A stretch of 64,000 nt of DNA. It comes from Azospirillum lipoferum. GTDB taxonomy: Bacteria > Pseudomonadota > Alphaproteobacteria > Azospirillales > Azospirillaceae. The position numbers were made by a program, and so were the translations under genes. Below the pieces are notes generated by a model, which ran no database searches, was not told the origin of the DNA, and was given only the letters and a program-made list of their open reading frames with translations. The DNA lies in assembly GCF_024170005.1 (NCBI RefSeq), contig NZ_JALJXJ010000009.1, positions 1-64,000 on the forward strand, given 5' to 3'. Below are positions 17,479 through 28,209 of the stretch, piece by piece (the first letter of the stretch is position 1; every line of letters begins with the position of its first letter).

Positions 17479-19638
17479 TCAACCGGCCGCCTTCACCTGA
17501 CGGCGGCGCGCATGCAGGACCGGCTCGGTGTAGCCGTTCGGCTGGACGCGGCCCTTGAACACCAGATCGCAGGCGGCCTGGAAGGCGATGCTGCCGTCGA
17601 AATTGCCGGCCATCGGCTTGTACAGCGGGTCGCCGGCATTCTGCTTGTCGACGACGGCGGCCATCCGCTTCATGACCTCCATCACCTGGGCCTCGGTGCA
17701 GATGCCGTGATGCAGCCAGTTGGCGATGTGCTGGCTGGAGATGCGCAGGGTGGCGCGGTCCTCCATCAGCCCGACATCGTGGATGTCCGGCACCTTGGAG
17801 CAGCCGACACCCTGGTCGATCCAGCGCACCACATAGCCGAGGATGCCCTGGGCGTTGTTCTCCAGCTCCTGCCGGATCTCGTCCTCCGACCAGTTGGGGC
17901 GGTCGGCGAGCGGGATGGTCAGGATGTCGGACAGGGCGGCAGCCTGCCGCTTGGCCAGCTGGTCCTGCACCTCGGCCACATTCACGGCGTGATAGTGGGT
18001 GGCGTGCAGGGTGGCGGCGGTCGGCGACGGAACCCAGGCGGTGTTGGCGCCGGCCTTCGGGTGGCCGATCTTGGCGACCAGCATGTCCGCCATCAGGTCG
18101 GGCATCGCCCACATGCCCTTGCCGATCTGGGCACGGCCCTTGAGACCGGCGCGCAGCCCGACATCGACATTGTTGTCCTCATAGGCCGAAATCCACTTGG
18201 TGGCCTTCATCGCCGCCTTGCGGACGACCGGGCCGGCCTCCATCGAGGTGTGGATCTCGTCGCCGGTGCGGTCGAGGAAGCCGGTGTTGATGAACACCAC
18301 GCGGTCCTTGGCGGCGCGGATGCATTCCTTGAGGTTGACGCTGGTGCGCCGTTCCTCGTCCATGATGCCGACCTTGAGGGTGTTGCGGGCCATGCCCAGC
18401 AGATCCTCGACGCGGCCGAACAGCTCGTCGGCGAAGGCGACCTCTTCCGGCCCGTGCATCTTCGGCTTCACGATGTAGACCGAGCCGGCGCGGCTGTTGC
18501 GAAGCCCACCCTCGGCCTTCAGGTCATGCAGCGCGATCAGCGAGGTGAAGACGCCGTCGAGGATGCCTTCCGGCGCCTCGCTGCCGTCGGACAGCTTGAC
18601 CATGTCGATGGTCATCAGGTGGCCGACATTGCGGACCAGCAGCAGGCTGCGGCCGTGCAGGGTGACGCTGCCGGTCGGCGTGGTGTAGGTGCGGTCCGGG
18701 TTCAGCCTGCGGACGATGGTCTTGTCGCCCTTGGGGAAGCTGGCCTCCAGCGTGCCCTTCATCAGGCCCAGCCAGTTGCGGTAGGCGACAACCTTGTCCT
18801 CCGCGTCCACGGCGGCGACCGAATCCTCGCAGTCCTGGATGGTCGACAGCGCCGCTTCCAGCACCACGTCGACGATGCCGGCCGCGTCGTCCTTGCCGAT
18901 CACGCTGCTGCGGTCAATGCGGATTTCGATGTGGGTGCCGTTCTGCACCAGCAGCACGGCCGACGGCGAGGAAGCCTCGCCCTGCCAGCCGACGAAGGCG
19001 GCCTTGTCCTTCAGCCCGGTCTTGCCGCCGCTCTTCAGCGTCACCGCCAGCGCGTCACCCTCGACGACGTAAGCAGTGGCGTCGGCATGGCTGCCCTCGG
19101 CCAGCGGAACGCTGTCGTCGAGGAACTTGCGGGCCCAGGCGATCACCTGCGCGCCGCGGGCGGCGTCATAGCCGCCGGCCGCCGGGGTGCCGGGGATGGC
19201 GTCGGTGCCGTACAGCGCGTCATACAGGCTGCCCCAGCGCGCATTGGCGGCGTTCAGGGCGTAACGGGCGTTGGTGATCGGCACCACCAGCTGGGGGCCG
19301 GCGAGATAGGCGATCTCCGGATCGACGTTGCCGGTGCCGACGGCGAAGTCGCCGCCCTCCGGCACCAGATAGCCGATCTCGCGCAGGAAGGACTCGTATT
19401 CGGCCTGATCGAAGACCTTGCCGCGGCGGGCGGTGTGCCACCCGTCGATCTGCGCCTGCAAATGATCGCGCTTGTCCAGCAGAGCCTTGTTGCGCGGCGC
19501 CAGCTCGTGCAGAAGCTGGTCGAGGCCGGTCCAGAGACGGTCGGCGTCGACACCGGTCCCCGGCAGCGCCTCGTCATTGATGAAGTCGTACAGCGGTTGG
19601 GCGATTTCGAGGCCGCCGCGGCGGATCCAGTTGCTCAT
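17479..19638 (-). CDS. glcB: malate synthase G
   Basis: 719 residues, the length expected for the monomeric G isoform. Family segments include DCEDSVAAVDAEDKV (active-site acidic region), the TIM-barrel stretch with YIVKPKMHGPEEVAFADELF, and GMWAMPDLMADML. It condenses glyoxylate with acetyl-CoA to malate in the glyoxylate or glycolate pathway. No isocitrate lyase or glc genes are adjacent. A sigma70-like promoter and a leader hairpin lie upstream. Confidence 0.96.
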   Translation of the reverse strand: MSNWIRRGGLEIAQPLYDFINDEALPGTGVDADRLWTGLDQLLHELAPRNKALLDKRDHLQAQIDGWHTARRGKVFDQAEYESFLREIGYLVPEGGDFAVGTGNVDPEIAYLAGPQLVVPITNARYALNAANARWGSLYDALYGTDAIPGTPAAGGYDAARGAQVIAWARKFLDDSVPLAEGSHADATAYVVEGDALAVTLKSGGKTGLKDKAAFVGWQGEASSPSAVLLVQNGTHIEIRIDRSSVIGKDDAAGIVDVVLEAALSTIQDCEDSVAAVDAEDKVVAYRNWLGLMKGTLEASFPKGDKTIVRRLNPDRTYTTPTGSVTLHGRSLLLVRNVGHLMTIDMVKLSDGSEAPEGILDGVFTSLIALHDLKAEGGLRNSRAGSVYIVKPKMHGPEEVAFADELFGRVEDLLGMARNTLKVGIMDEERRTSVNLKECIRAAKDRVVFINTGFLDRTGDEIHTSMEAGPVVRKAAMKATKWISAYEDNNVDVGLRAGLKGRAQIGKGMWAMPDLMADMLVAKIGHPKAGANTAWVPSPTAATLHATHYHAVNVAEVQDQLAKRQAAALSDILTIPLADRPNWSEDEIRQELENNAQGILGYVVRWIDQGVGCSKVPDIHDVGLMEDRATLRISSQHIANWLHHGICTEAQVMEVMKRMAAVVDKQNAGDPLYKPMAGNFDGSIAFQAACDLVFKGRVQPNGYTEPVLHARRRQVKAAG

Positions 19639-19674
19639 CTCGTTGCGTGTCCCATTCTCTTGCGCTCGGTTCGC

Positions 19675-19694
19675 AGACTCCTCTCCGGGAGTCT
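19675..19694 (-). promoter_or_regulatory. leader hairpin in the glcB 5' untranslated region
   Basis: Inverted repeat AGACTCC / GGAGTCT with a six-base loop, between the putative promoter and the glcB start. Role unknown. Confidence 0.3.
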
Positions 19695-19704
19695 TGGTTC
19701 ATCG

Positions 19705-19734
19705 GTTATCGCGTCTTCCGCGCGAGCCGGTCAA
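19705..19734 (-). promoter_or_regulatory. putative glcB promoter
   Basis: On the minus strand TTGACC (19729-19734) and GATAAC (19705-19710) are separated by 18 bases, giving a transcript with a leader of roughly 60 bases. Confidence 0.5.
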
Positions 19735-19811
19735 CACAATGTCGCACCGCAGCGTATGGAGAAATGGTAGCAGACGGCGACGGTCCAATAAGTCGCAGAA
19801 GGCCAGCAGTT

Positions 19812-20960
19812 TCAGGCCAGCAGATTCAGCACCGCGGCCGCCTGGGCGCCCAATGGGGCGGCCGAAGCGGCGGCGGGCGAAACGGCCGCAACCTCCGTTC
19901 CATCCTCCTCGCCATCGCCGAGCAACCCCGCGGCCCCAAGCGCCTCGCCGGACCCAAGCGCCGCCATGCGCAGGGCGTTGACCTCCTTCTGGGCGGCCTC
20001 GACCATCTTGTCGTCGGCCTTGAACCCTTCCCGCCGCTCGCGCCGCCGCTTTTCCGACTCGTCCAGCATGTTGGCGGCTTTCGCCTCGCCGATGATGCGC
20101 TTAGAGGTGGCGAGCACCCCCTCCACCCGCTGGCCAAAGGTGTCGGCCTCGCGGTAACGCGACATCTTCATGGTGTTGTCGGCCATCAGCTGCTGGATCA
20201 TGGCACTCCGACCACCGGTGCCACCCGTCGCGGCGGATGCCGAATTGCCCCCGCTCAAGCCGCCGCCGCCCAGGCCCGACAGCACATCCTGCACCAGAGT
20301 CTGGATATCGTCCGGCAGTTGGCCGTCCTGCCCCGCAGCCGCAACTGCGGAATCCGACTCCGCCCCGGCATCGGCGGCCATCAGGTCGGCAGCACTCTCC
20401 GCCGAAGCCCCCTCCCCCGTCGAGACGCCGATGGTCAGCGTCACCTCGGTCTGTTGCAGGGTCAGGCTGGTGCTGCTGCGGGTGATCGTCGTCTCCGACG
20501 ACAGCATCGTGCCGCCGCCGGTAGCGGCACTGCTGTCGCCGGGCAGCCCCATCTCCGCCGCGGCCTTCATGCCGGCGCCATACTCCTTGGCGGCGCGCCC
20601 GGCCTCGCGCGCCAGCAACGCCGCCTCCCGCGCCAGGGAGGCCAGCTTCTGCGGATCGCCCTGGGCGAAGCGCATCGCCAGTTTCAATTGCTCGATCTTG
20701 CGTTCGACCTGCTCCAGCCGGGTGGCGGCGGCCTGCTTGGGCCCGCCGACCCGCCGCGCTTCCTCAAGCGCCGCCTGGGCACTGGCATGGTCGCTCTGCC
20801 ATTTGGTGGCGGCCTGGGTCAGCGCCTGCGCGCGCTCCGCCTTCTGGGCGAGCTGGCCCTGGGCGTCTTTCGCCTGAAGCTCCTTCTCCCACGGCTTCTT
20901 CGCCTGTTGCAGGCGGAAAAGTCCGGCCTGGCCGTCGGCCACCACGCTGAAGACACTCAT
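19812..20960 (-). CDS. hypothetical coiled-coil protein
   Basis: 382 residues, not recognised. Residues about 15-140 are strongly helical, rich in Ala/Gln/Lys/Glu, and probably a coiled coil. The middle (about 140-250) is a low-complexity Ser/Thr/Gly/Ala region, and a second charged helical segment (about 265-330, with ESEKRRRERREGFKADDK) precedes an Ala/Gly-rich tail. There is no signal peptide or membrane segment. ATG 20960 is chosen because upstream in-frame sequence is antisense to the neighbouring gene. It is divergent from the stress-type cluster at 21168. A cytoplasmic structural role is possible but unsupported. Confidence 0.65.
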   Translation of the reverse strand: MSVFSVVADGQAGLFRLQQAKKPWEKELQAKDAQGQLAQKAERAQALTQAATKWQSDHASAQAALEEARRVGGPKQAAATRLEQVERKIEQLKLAMRFAQGDPQKLASLAREAALLAREAGRAAKEYGAGMKAAAEMGLPGDSSAATGGGTMLSSETTITRSSTSLTLQQTEVTLTIGVSTGEGASAESAADLMAADAGAESDSAVAAAGQDGQLPDDIQTLVQDVLSGLGGGGLSGGNSASAATGGTGGRSAMIQQLMADNTMKMSRYREADTFGQRVEGVLATSKRIIGEAKAANMLDESEKRRRERREGFKADDKMVEAAQKEVNALRMAALGSGEALGAAGLLGDGEEDGTEVAAVSPAAASAAPLGAQAAAVLNLLA

Positions 20961-21050
20961 GCCGCCACCCCCCGGCCCGGCCGCACCAAGTTGTTCGCGG
21001 GAAAGTTTAGCACATTCGCGGCAACTGTCCATTTCGCGCAGGGCGTGCGT

Positions 21051-21077
21051 GGAACCCTGAAGGCATGGCTGGTGTTT
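21051..21077 (+). promoter_or_regulatory. putative EcfG/RpoE2-type general stress promoter
   Basis: GGAAC (21051-21055) is followed 19 bases later by TT in GTTTC (21074-21078). This fits the GGAAC-N18/19-TT pattern known for the alphaproteobacterial general stress sigma factor. It lies about 90 bases upstream of the start of the membrane/low-complexity cluster, correctly oriented. One short match can arise by chance. Confidence 0.4.
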
Positions 21078-21167
21078 CACTTCCCGACACCCGCTTCCGC
21101 AACGGGCGGTTTGAAGCCGCAGGCGCGGAGCCACGGAATACCGGAATCCCCGAGGAGGAAAGACAAG

Positions 21168-22241
21168 ATGCCGAACCGCGACATGACCGGCACCGGCGGA
21201 CCGACCCCGACCGGCTCCACCACCGGAAGTTCCACCACTGGAAGTTCGACTGCCGGAAGCCCGTCTGCCGGGAATTTCGCTGCCGGCAGCTCCAATACCG
21301 GCTCCAACATCGGCAGCAGCGTCGACGAGATGAAGAAGACCGTCAACCGCGCCGCCGACGACGTGATGTCCACCGGGCGCGAGACGCTGGGCAATGCCCA
21401 GGGCCGCATCCGCTCGCTGCTGGAACAGCAGACCGGCCGTGCCGCCGACCAGCTGGGCGGGGTTGCCAACGCCCTGCACAAGGCCGCCGAGCAGCTGAAC
21501 CAGGAGAATGGCGGCGTGGTGGCCGACTATGCCGAGCAGGCCGCCGGCCGCGTCGAACGCGTCGCCGACATGCTGCGCGACGCCAATGTCGACGACATCG
21601 TCGGCGAGGTGGAGAGCTTCGCCCGCCGCCAGCCGGAGGTGTTCATCGGCGCCGCCTTCGCCGTCGGCTTCCTCGCCGCGCGCTTCATCAAAAGCTCCAG
21701 CGACCGCCGGATGCACCGCGCCTCGACCTCGCTGCGCGGTAACGCGCACCCGTCGCAGACCGTCCGCACCGCACGCGGCGCCTCCTACGACACCGGGCGC
21801 GACCAGAACCGCGATATGGGACGCGGTTCCACTCCCAGCCGCGGCATGGCCGGCGGCATCGGTGAATCCGTCAGCCGCAGCACGCCCTCCCATAGCGCCG
21901 ACACGCCGACGACCGGTTCCTCCAGCGTGAACACCGGCCATCTGGCCGGCCGTATGGAGTCGGAACGCGGATCGGAGCGCCTGGGTGAGCCGAAGCCGGC
22001 CGCCGGCCGCATCGGCATGCCGTTGTCCACCGCCCCGGCCTCCGTCACCGGCCGCAGCGCCTCGCCGTCGGCTGATACGGCGCTCGGCACCAGCACCCTC
22101 GGCACGCCGGCCGGCGTTTCGGGTGCCACCGGCAGCGCCGGCAGCACCGCGAACTCCGGCACCACCGGGATCAGCGGCACGCAGGGCGGGGCCGCTGGAA
22201 CCGCCTCCTCCACCTCCAAGCCGCAGGGACAGCGTCCATGA
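21168..22241 (+). CDS. low-complexity protein with DUF883/ElaB-like amphipathic core
   Basis: 357 residues. The N-terminus (about 5-50) is a Ser/Thr/Gly repeat tract (TTGSS-like units). The centre (about 50-165) is helical with VDEMKKTVNRAADDVMS and ends in one short membrane-type segment (VFIGAAFAVGFLAARFIK), as in YqjD/ElaB-like stationary-phase proteins. The rest (about 180-357) is again Ser/Thr/Gly-rich. GAGGAGG precedes the ATG. First gene of a three-gene set whose last members overlap or nearly touch. Probably a membrane-anchored stress protein; the family link is inferred from pattern and neighbours. Confidence 0.7.
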   Translation: MPNRDMTGTGGPTPTGSTTGSSTTGSSTAGSPSAGNFAAGSSNTGSNIGSSVDEMKKTVNRAADDVMSTGRETLGNAQGRIRSLLEQQTGRAADQLGGVANALHKAAEQLNQENGGVVADYAEQAAGRVERVADMLRDANVDDIVGEVESFARRQPEVFIGAAFAVGFLAARFIKSSSDRRMHRASTSLRGNAHPSQTVRTARGASYDTGRDQNRDMGRGSTPSRGMAGGIGESVSRSTPSHSADTPTTGSSSVNTGHLAGRMESERGSERLGEPKPAAGRIGMPLSTAPASVTGRSASPSADTALGTSTLGTPAGVSGATGSAGSTANSGTTGISGTQGGAAGTASSTSKPQGQRP

Positions 22242-22663
22242 GCGCCGCCGAGAACCGCTATGACGAGCCGCGGGATCCGCGGCAGGACCGGCCGCTCGCC
22301 GGCCTGTTCGCCGATCTCGCCCGCGAATCCGCCAACCTCGCCCGATCCGAGATCGCGTTGGCGAAGGCCGAGCTGACCGACAAGGCCACCGAGGCCGCCG
22401 GCGGCGTGGCCTTCATCGCCGTCGGCGGACTGGTCGCCTTCGCCGGCGTCCTGGTCCTGCTTGCCGCTGCGGTTCTCGGCCTGTCCAACGTCCTGGCCCC
22501 GTGGCTGTCCGCGCTGATCGTCGGCGTGGTGGTTCTGGCGGTGGGCGGCATCCTGGCTTACGTCGGCAAGAACCGGCTGAGCCCCGCCAACCTCCGCCCC
22601 CGCCGCACCATCAAGACGCTGGACGAGGACAAGCGCTGGGCCAAGTCCCAGCTTGCCCGCTGA
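22238..22663 (+). CDS. phage-holin-III/YqjE-like small membrane protein
   Basis: 141 residues with two hydrophobic segments (about 63-90, AFIAVGGLVAFAGVLVLLAA, and 95-120) after an amphipathic helix ESANLARSEIALAKAELTDKA. This pattern is typical of the YqjE/Holin-X (phage holin family) annotation; such chromosomal proteins are not phage genes and are usually stress-linked inner-membrane proteins. Its start overlaps the preceding stop by four bases (ATGA), so the two are translationally coupled. Confidence 0.75.
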   Translation: MSAAENRYDEPRDPRQDRPLAGLFADLARESANLARSEIALAKAELTDKATEAAGGVAFIAVGGLVAFAGVLVLLAAAVLGLSNVLAPWLSALIVGVVVLAVGGILAYVGKNRLSPANLRPRRTIKTLDEDKRWAKSQLAR

Positions 22664-22674
22664 GGGGCCGCCCT

Positions 22675-23697
22675 ATGACGGACGACGATCGTCAATCCAA
22701 GGATCTCGACGCCCTGGAGGGCGACATCCGCGCCAGCCGCGCGCGCATCGGCGGCACCGTCGAGGCGCTGCGCGACCGGACATCCCGTCTGCGCGGCAGT
22801 CTGACGCGGTGGTCCCCCCAATCCCTGATGGAGAATTCGATGAAGCATACCTATTCGCCGTCGACGCCGGACACCCCGTCCCAGCGTGCCCACCTGCATC
22901 AGAACGACCGTTACGAAAGCGGTCAGGCCGTCCACTACAATCGCCGGCACTCCCAGTCCTCCGGCTCCATGCTGAGCAGCGTGACCAGCAACCCCATCCC
23001 GCTGGCGCTGGTCGGCATCGGGTTGGGTTGGCTGGCCCTGTCCAGCACCGGCTACGACCGCCGCATCGCCCGGTCCGGCACCATCCGCTCCGCCCGTCAC
23101 CGCATGGGCGACGCCGTGGACTACGCCCGCGAATCGCTGAGCGGTGCCGGCGAAAGCGTCCGCAACGCCGCCAGTTCGGCCTACGACAGCGCCTCGGGCG
23201 CGGTCAGCTCCGCTTACGACAGCGCGTCCGGCACCGTCAGCGGCATGATGGGCGGTTCCGACAACGACCACCCGTCGGGCCGGAGTGACCTTCATAACCA
23301 GCGGCAGTCGCAGGGCTATGTCAGCCGCGGCATGTCGCGCCTGTCCTTGATGACGCCGTCGACCGACCATCTGCGCCACCGCGCGCATGACATGTCGACC
23401 GGCTTCTGGGACCTCGTCGAGGATCATCCCATCGTCGCCGGCGCCATGGGTGTGGCGCTGGGTGCGGCCATCGGCGCCGCCCTGCCCGGCACCCGCTATG
23501 AGAACCAGTGGGTCGGCGACTATGCCGACGAGGCGACCGAGCGCGCCAAGGCCATCGCCATGGATGCGCTGGACCGCGGCACCCGCGCCGCGCAGGCGGC
23601 GGCCCAGACCGTGGTCGAGTCGGCCAAGGAAGACGTCCGCGACGTCGTCTCCGAAGCCACCAGCGCCGCCCGCGAGGAAGTGAAGAAGCCGGGCTGA
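22675..23697 (+). CDS. DUF3618-domain membrane protein
   Basis: 340 residues. The N-terminal 45 residues match DUF3618 (LEGDIRASRARIGGTVEALRDR). A membrane-type segment follows (about 104-122, IPLALVGIGLGWLALSS), then a duplicated SSAYDSASGAV / SSAYDSASGTV repeat and a second glycine-rich hydrophobic helix (about 258-275, GAMGVALGAAIGAALPG). The C-terminal tail is helical and charged. Starts 11 bases after the holin-like gene. DUF3618 proteins commonly sit beside YqjE-like proteins; the molecular function is not known. Confidence 0.78.
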   Translation: MTDDDRQSKDLDALEGDIRASRARIGGTVEALRDRTSRLRGSLTRWSPQSLMENSMKHTYSPSTPDTPSQRAHLHQNDRYESGQAVHYNRRHSQSSGSMLSSVTSNPIPLALVGIGLGWLALSSTGYDRRIARSGTIRSARHRMGDAVDYARESLSGAGESVRNAASSAYDSASGAVSSAYDSASGTVSGMMGGSDNDHPSGRSDLHNQRQSQGYVSRGMSRLSLMTPSTDHLRHRAHDMSTGFWDLVEDHPIVAGAMGVALGAAIGAALPGTRYENQWVGDYADEATERAKAIAMDALDRGTRAAQAAAQTVVESAKEDVRDVVSEATSAAREEVKKPG

Positions 23698-23718
23698 CCG
23701 CCCGCCCTCACCCACACC

Positions 23719-23753
23719 GGAAAACCCCGCGCCCTCCCGGCGCGGGGTTTTCC
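23719..23753. terminator. Rho-independent terminator of the DUF3618 cluster
   Basis: Long perfect stem GGAAAACCCCGCGCC / GGCGCGGGGTTTTCC with a short loop. T-residues on the descending arm and A-residues on the ascending arm make it usable in both directions. Confidence 0.85.
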
Positions 23754-23938
23754 GCATTTGAAATGCCCCTGCCCCCGCGACAAACCGCCGCACCACCTCC
23801 CCTCACCTGCGGCTTCGCAGTAGCGTGACGGCAGACACCACGCTATAACCAAGCGCCGTTGACGGGTATTGCCGGCGTATCAGCCATGCAAGGCTGCGAA
23901 AGCCGCGGAAACCCTGCACTTTAATCGACAAACGCCCC

Positions 23939-23967
23939 TTGCCCCCCGGAGCAATCAGGACTAAATT
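23939..23967 (+). promoter_or_regulatory. putative promoter of the SUF operon
   Basis: TTGCCC (23939-23944) and TAAATT (23962-23967) with a 17-base spacer, ending 39 bases before the regulator ATG. The -10 lies inside the palindrome described next. Confidence 0.55.
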
Positions 23968-23974
23968 GGTCCTG
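23956..23974 (+). promoter_or_regulatory. palindromic Rrf2/IscR-type operator of the SUF operon
   Basis: The 19-base inverted repeat CAGGAC-TAAATTG-GTCCTG covers the putative -10. Its core GACTAAATTGGTC resembles operators of cluster-sensing Rrf2 regulators. It is placed for autorepression by the Rrf2 protein encoded right downstream. The palindrome is seen; the binding protein is inferred. Confidence 0.65.
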
Positions 23975-24006
23975 TATTCGAAACCGGGGCGGAACGGGGT
24001 GCGGGC

Positions 24007-24477
24007 ATGATCCGGCTGAGCAAGCTGACCGACTATGCCATCGTCGTGTTGAGCGAGATGGCGCGCCAGGTCGGCACGGTCCATACCGTCGCCCATCTTG
24101 CCGACCGCACCGGCGTTCCCGCTCCCACCGTCGCCAAGCTGATGAAGGCGATGACGCCGGCGGGGCTCACCACCTCGCAGCGCGGCGCCGCCGGCGGTTA
24201 TGCGCTGAGCCGGCCCGCCGATGCAATCTCCATCGCGGAAATCATCACGGCGCTCGACGGTCCCATCGCGCTGACCGCCTGCGTCGACGGCGCCGACAGC
24301 CAGTGCGGGGTGGAGCAACTTTGCCCCATGCGCGGCGGTTGGGAAAAGGTGAACCGCGCCATCCGCGGCGCGCTGGAGGAGGTGACGCTGGCCGACATGA
24401 TGGTCCCGATCACCTTCCCGGCCCCGGCAGCCGCAACGACTTCCACAGCCGCCCAGCCGGCCCGCCCTGCGCACTGA
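24007..24477 (+). CDS. SUF-system Rrf2-family regulator
   Basis: 156 residues. A winged helix-turn-helix (MIRLSKLTDYAIVVLSEMAR, then TVAKLMKAMT and GAAGGYALSRP) and three cysteines (C-x8-C-x5-C in ACVDGADSQCGVEQLC, about 92-106) that can hold a cluster. This is the form annotated as the SUF system Fe-S assembly regulator. It probably represses the operon when clusters are plentiful. First gene of the operon, 45 bases before sufB, behind a palindromic operator. Confidence 0.92.
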   Translation: MIRLSKLTDYAIVVLSEMARQVGTVHTVAHLADRTGVPAPTVAKLMKAMTPAGLTTSQRGAAGGYALSRPADAISIAEIITALDGPIALTACVDGADSQCGVEQLCPMRGGWEKVNRAIRGALEEVTLADMMVPITFPAPAAATTSTAAQPARPAH

Positions 24478-24522
24478 ACGGCGCGCACCGAACAGCATTC
24501 TTGAGAAGGACGAGGCAAAGCC

Positions 24523-26007
<1,485 letters not shown>

Positions 26008-26087
26008 CACCCACCGAAGGAAAATCGACAGAACGTGAAGACCGGACGGCGTGCCGGCGGCCTGAAGAAGACAACGAGGCGAAGACG

Positions 26088-26839
<752 letters not shown>

Positions 26840-26840
<1 letters not shown>

Positions 26841-28207
26841 TGACGGCCCACCATTCCCCTCTCCATCCGATGACCTACTCGACGCGCGGCGCCGATCCGG
26901 CGACGGCGACGGCCTTCCTGGCGCCGCTCGATCAGGTGGGCGCCGGCCTGCCCGGCAGCGGCCTGTCCTGGCTGACCGAGTTGCGCGCCGCCGGCCGCGA
27001 GCGCTTCGCCGCCGTCGGCCTGCCGACGATCAAGAACGAGAGCTGGCGCTACACCAACCTGCGCGACCTCGCCAAGGTCAGCTTCCAGCCGGCCGCTCCG
27101 GCGGCGGCCACCATCGACCTGCTGCCGACCGTACGGGCCGAAGGGCAAGATGGCCCGCGTCTGGTCTTCGTCGATGGCCGTTTCCGCGCCGACCTGTCCT
27201 CGGTCGAGGGCCTGCCGCCGGGTGTCGAGCTGCTGAGCCTCGCCGCCGCCCTGACCAGCCACACGGATCTGCTAGCCGACCACATCGGCCGCCTCGCCGC
27301 GGCGGACGACCGTCCTCTGGTCGCGCTCAACAGCGCCTACCTCGCCGACGGTCCGGTGCTGCATGTGCCGGCCGGCGTCCAGGTCGAACGCCCCATCGAG
27401 CTGGTCTTCGTCTCGGTCGGGACCGAGGCGCAGGCGACCTCCTGCCACCCGCGCAGCCTGCTGATCGCGGAAGCCGGGTCGAAGGCGGTGGTGGTCGAAC
27501 ACCATGTCGGCCGCGGCGCCGGCACGACGCTGGCCAACCACGTCACCGAGGTCTTCGTCGGCGAAGGCGCCACCCTGCACCATTACAAGTCGCAGCGCGA
27601 AGGCACCGGCGCCATCCACCTGTCGCACATCGCGGCGACGGTGGCGACCGGCGGCTGCTACGACAACTTCATCCTGACGACGGGTGCCAAGCTGTCGCGC
27701 AACGAGGTGGTCAGCCGGCTGGACGGCACCGAGGCGCGGACGCATGTCAGCGGCGGCTATCTGGTCCGCGGCACCCAGCATGCCGACACCACCACACTGA
27801 TCGTCCATGCCCAGCCCAACGGCACCAGCCGCGAGGTCTACAAGGGCGTCATCGACGACACGGCGCGGGCAGTGTTCCAGGGCAAGATCACGGTCTGCCC
27901 CGACGCCCAGAAGACCGACGGCTATCAGTTGAACCGCGCCCTGCTGCTATCGGACGGGGCCGAGATCGACAGCAAGCCGGAACTGGAAATCCACGCCGAC
28001 GACGTGAAATGCAGCCACGGCTGCACGGCGGGCGAACTGGACGACGACGCGCTGTTCTACCTGCGCGCCCGCGGCATCGACCGCGACACCGCCCAGGGCC
28101 TGCTGATCGGCGCCTTCCTGTCGGAATCCCTTGAGGAAATCGCTGAAGAGTCGATCCGCGACGCCTTCCAGGGGATCGTGGCCGGCTGGCTGGAGGAGCA
28201 GAAGTAA
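26840..28207 (+). CDS. sufD: Fe-S cluster assembly protein SufD
   Basis: 455 residues. SufB paralogue with an N-terminal helical region containing NESWRYTNLRDLAK and a beta-helix core ending in HADDVKCSHGCTAGELDDDALFYL (part of it typical of the SufB/SufD C-terminus). Partner of SufB in the SufBC2D scaffold and linked to iron entry. ATG 26840 overlaps the sufC stop. Confidence 0.95.
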
Positions 28208-28209
28208 CC

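Noticed and set aside
20961..21941. N-terminal extension of the coiled-coil gene to 709 residues
   Set aside because: The extra part is antisense to the gene at 21168, which has a strong ribosome site and clear coding pattern; ATG 20960 is the natural start.
22238..22663. Prophage or phage lysis module suggested by the holin-like protein
   Set aside because: No endolysin, integrase or structural genes nearby; the protein fits the chromosomal YqjE-like class beside DUF3618.
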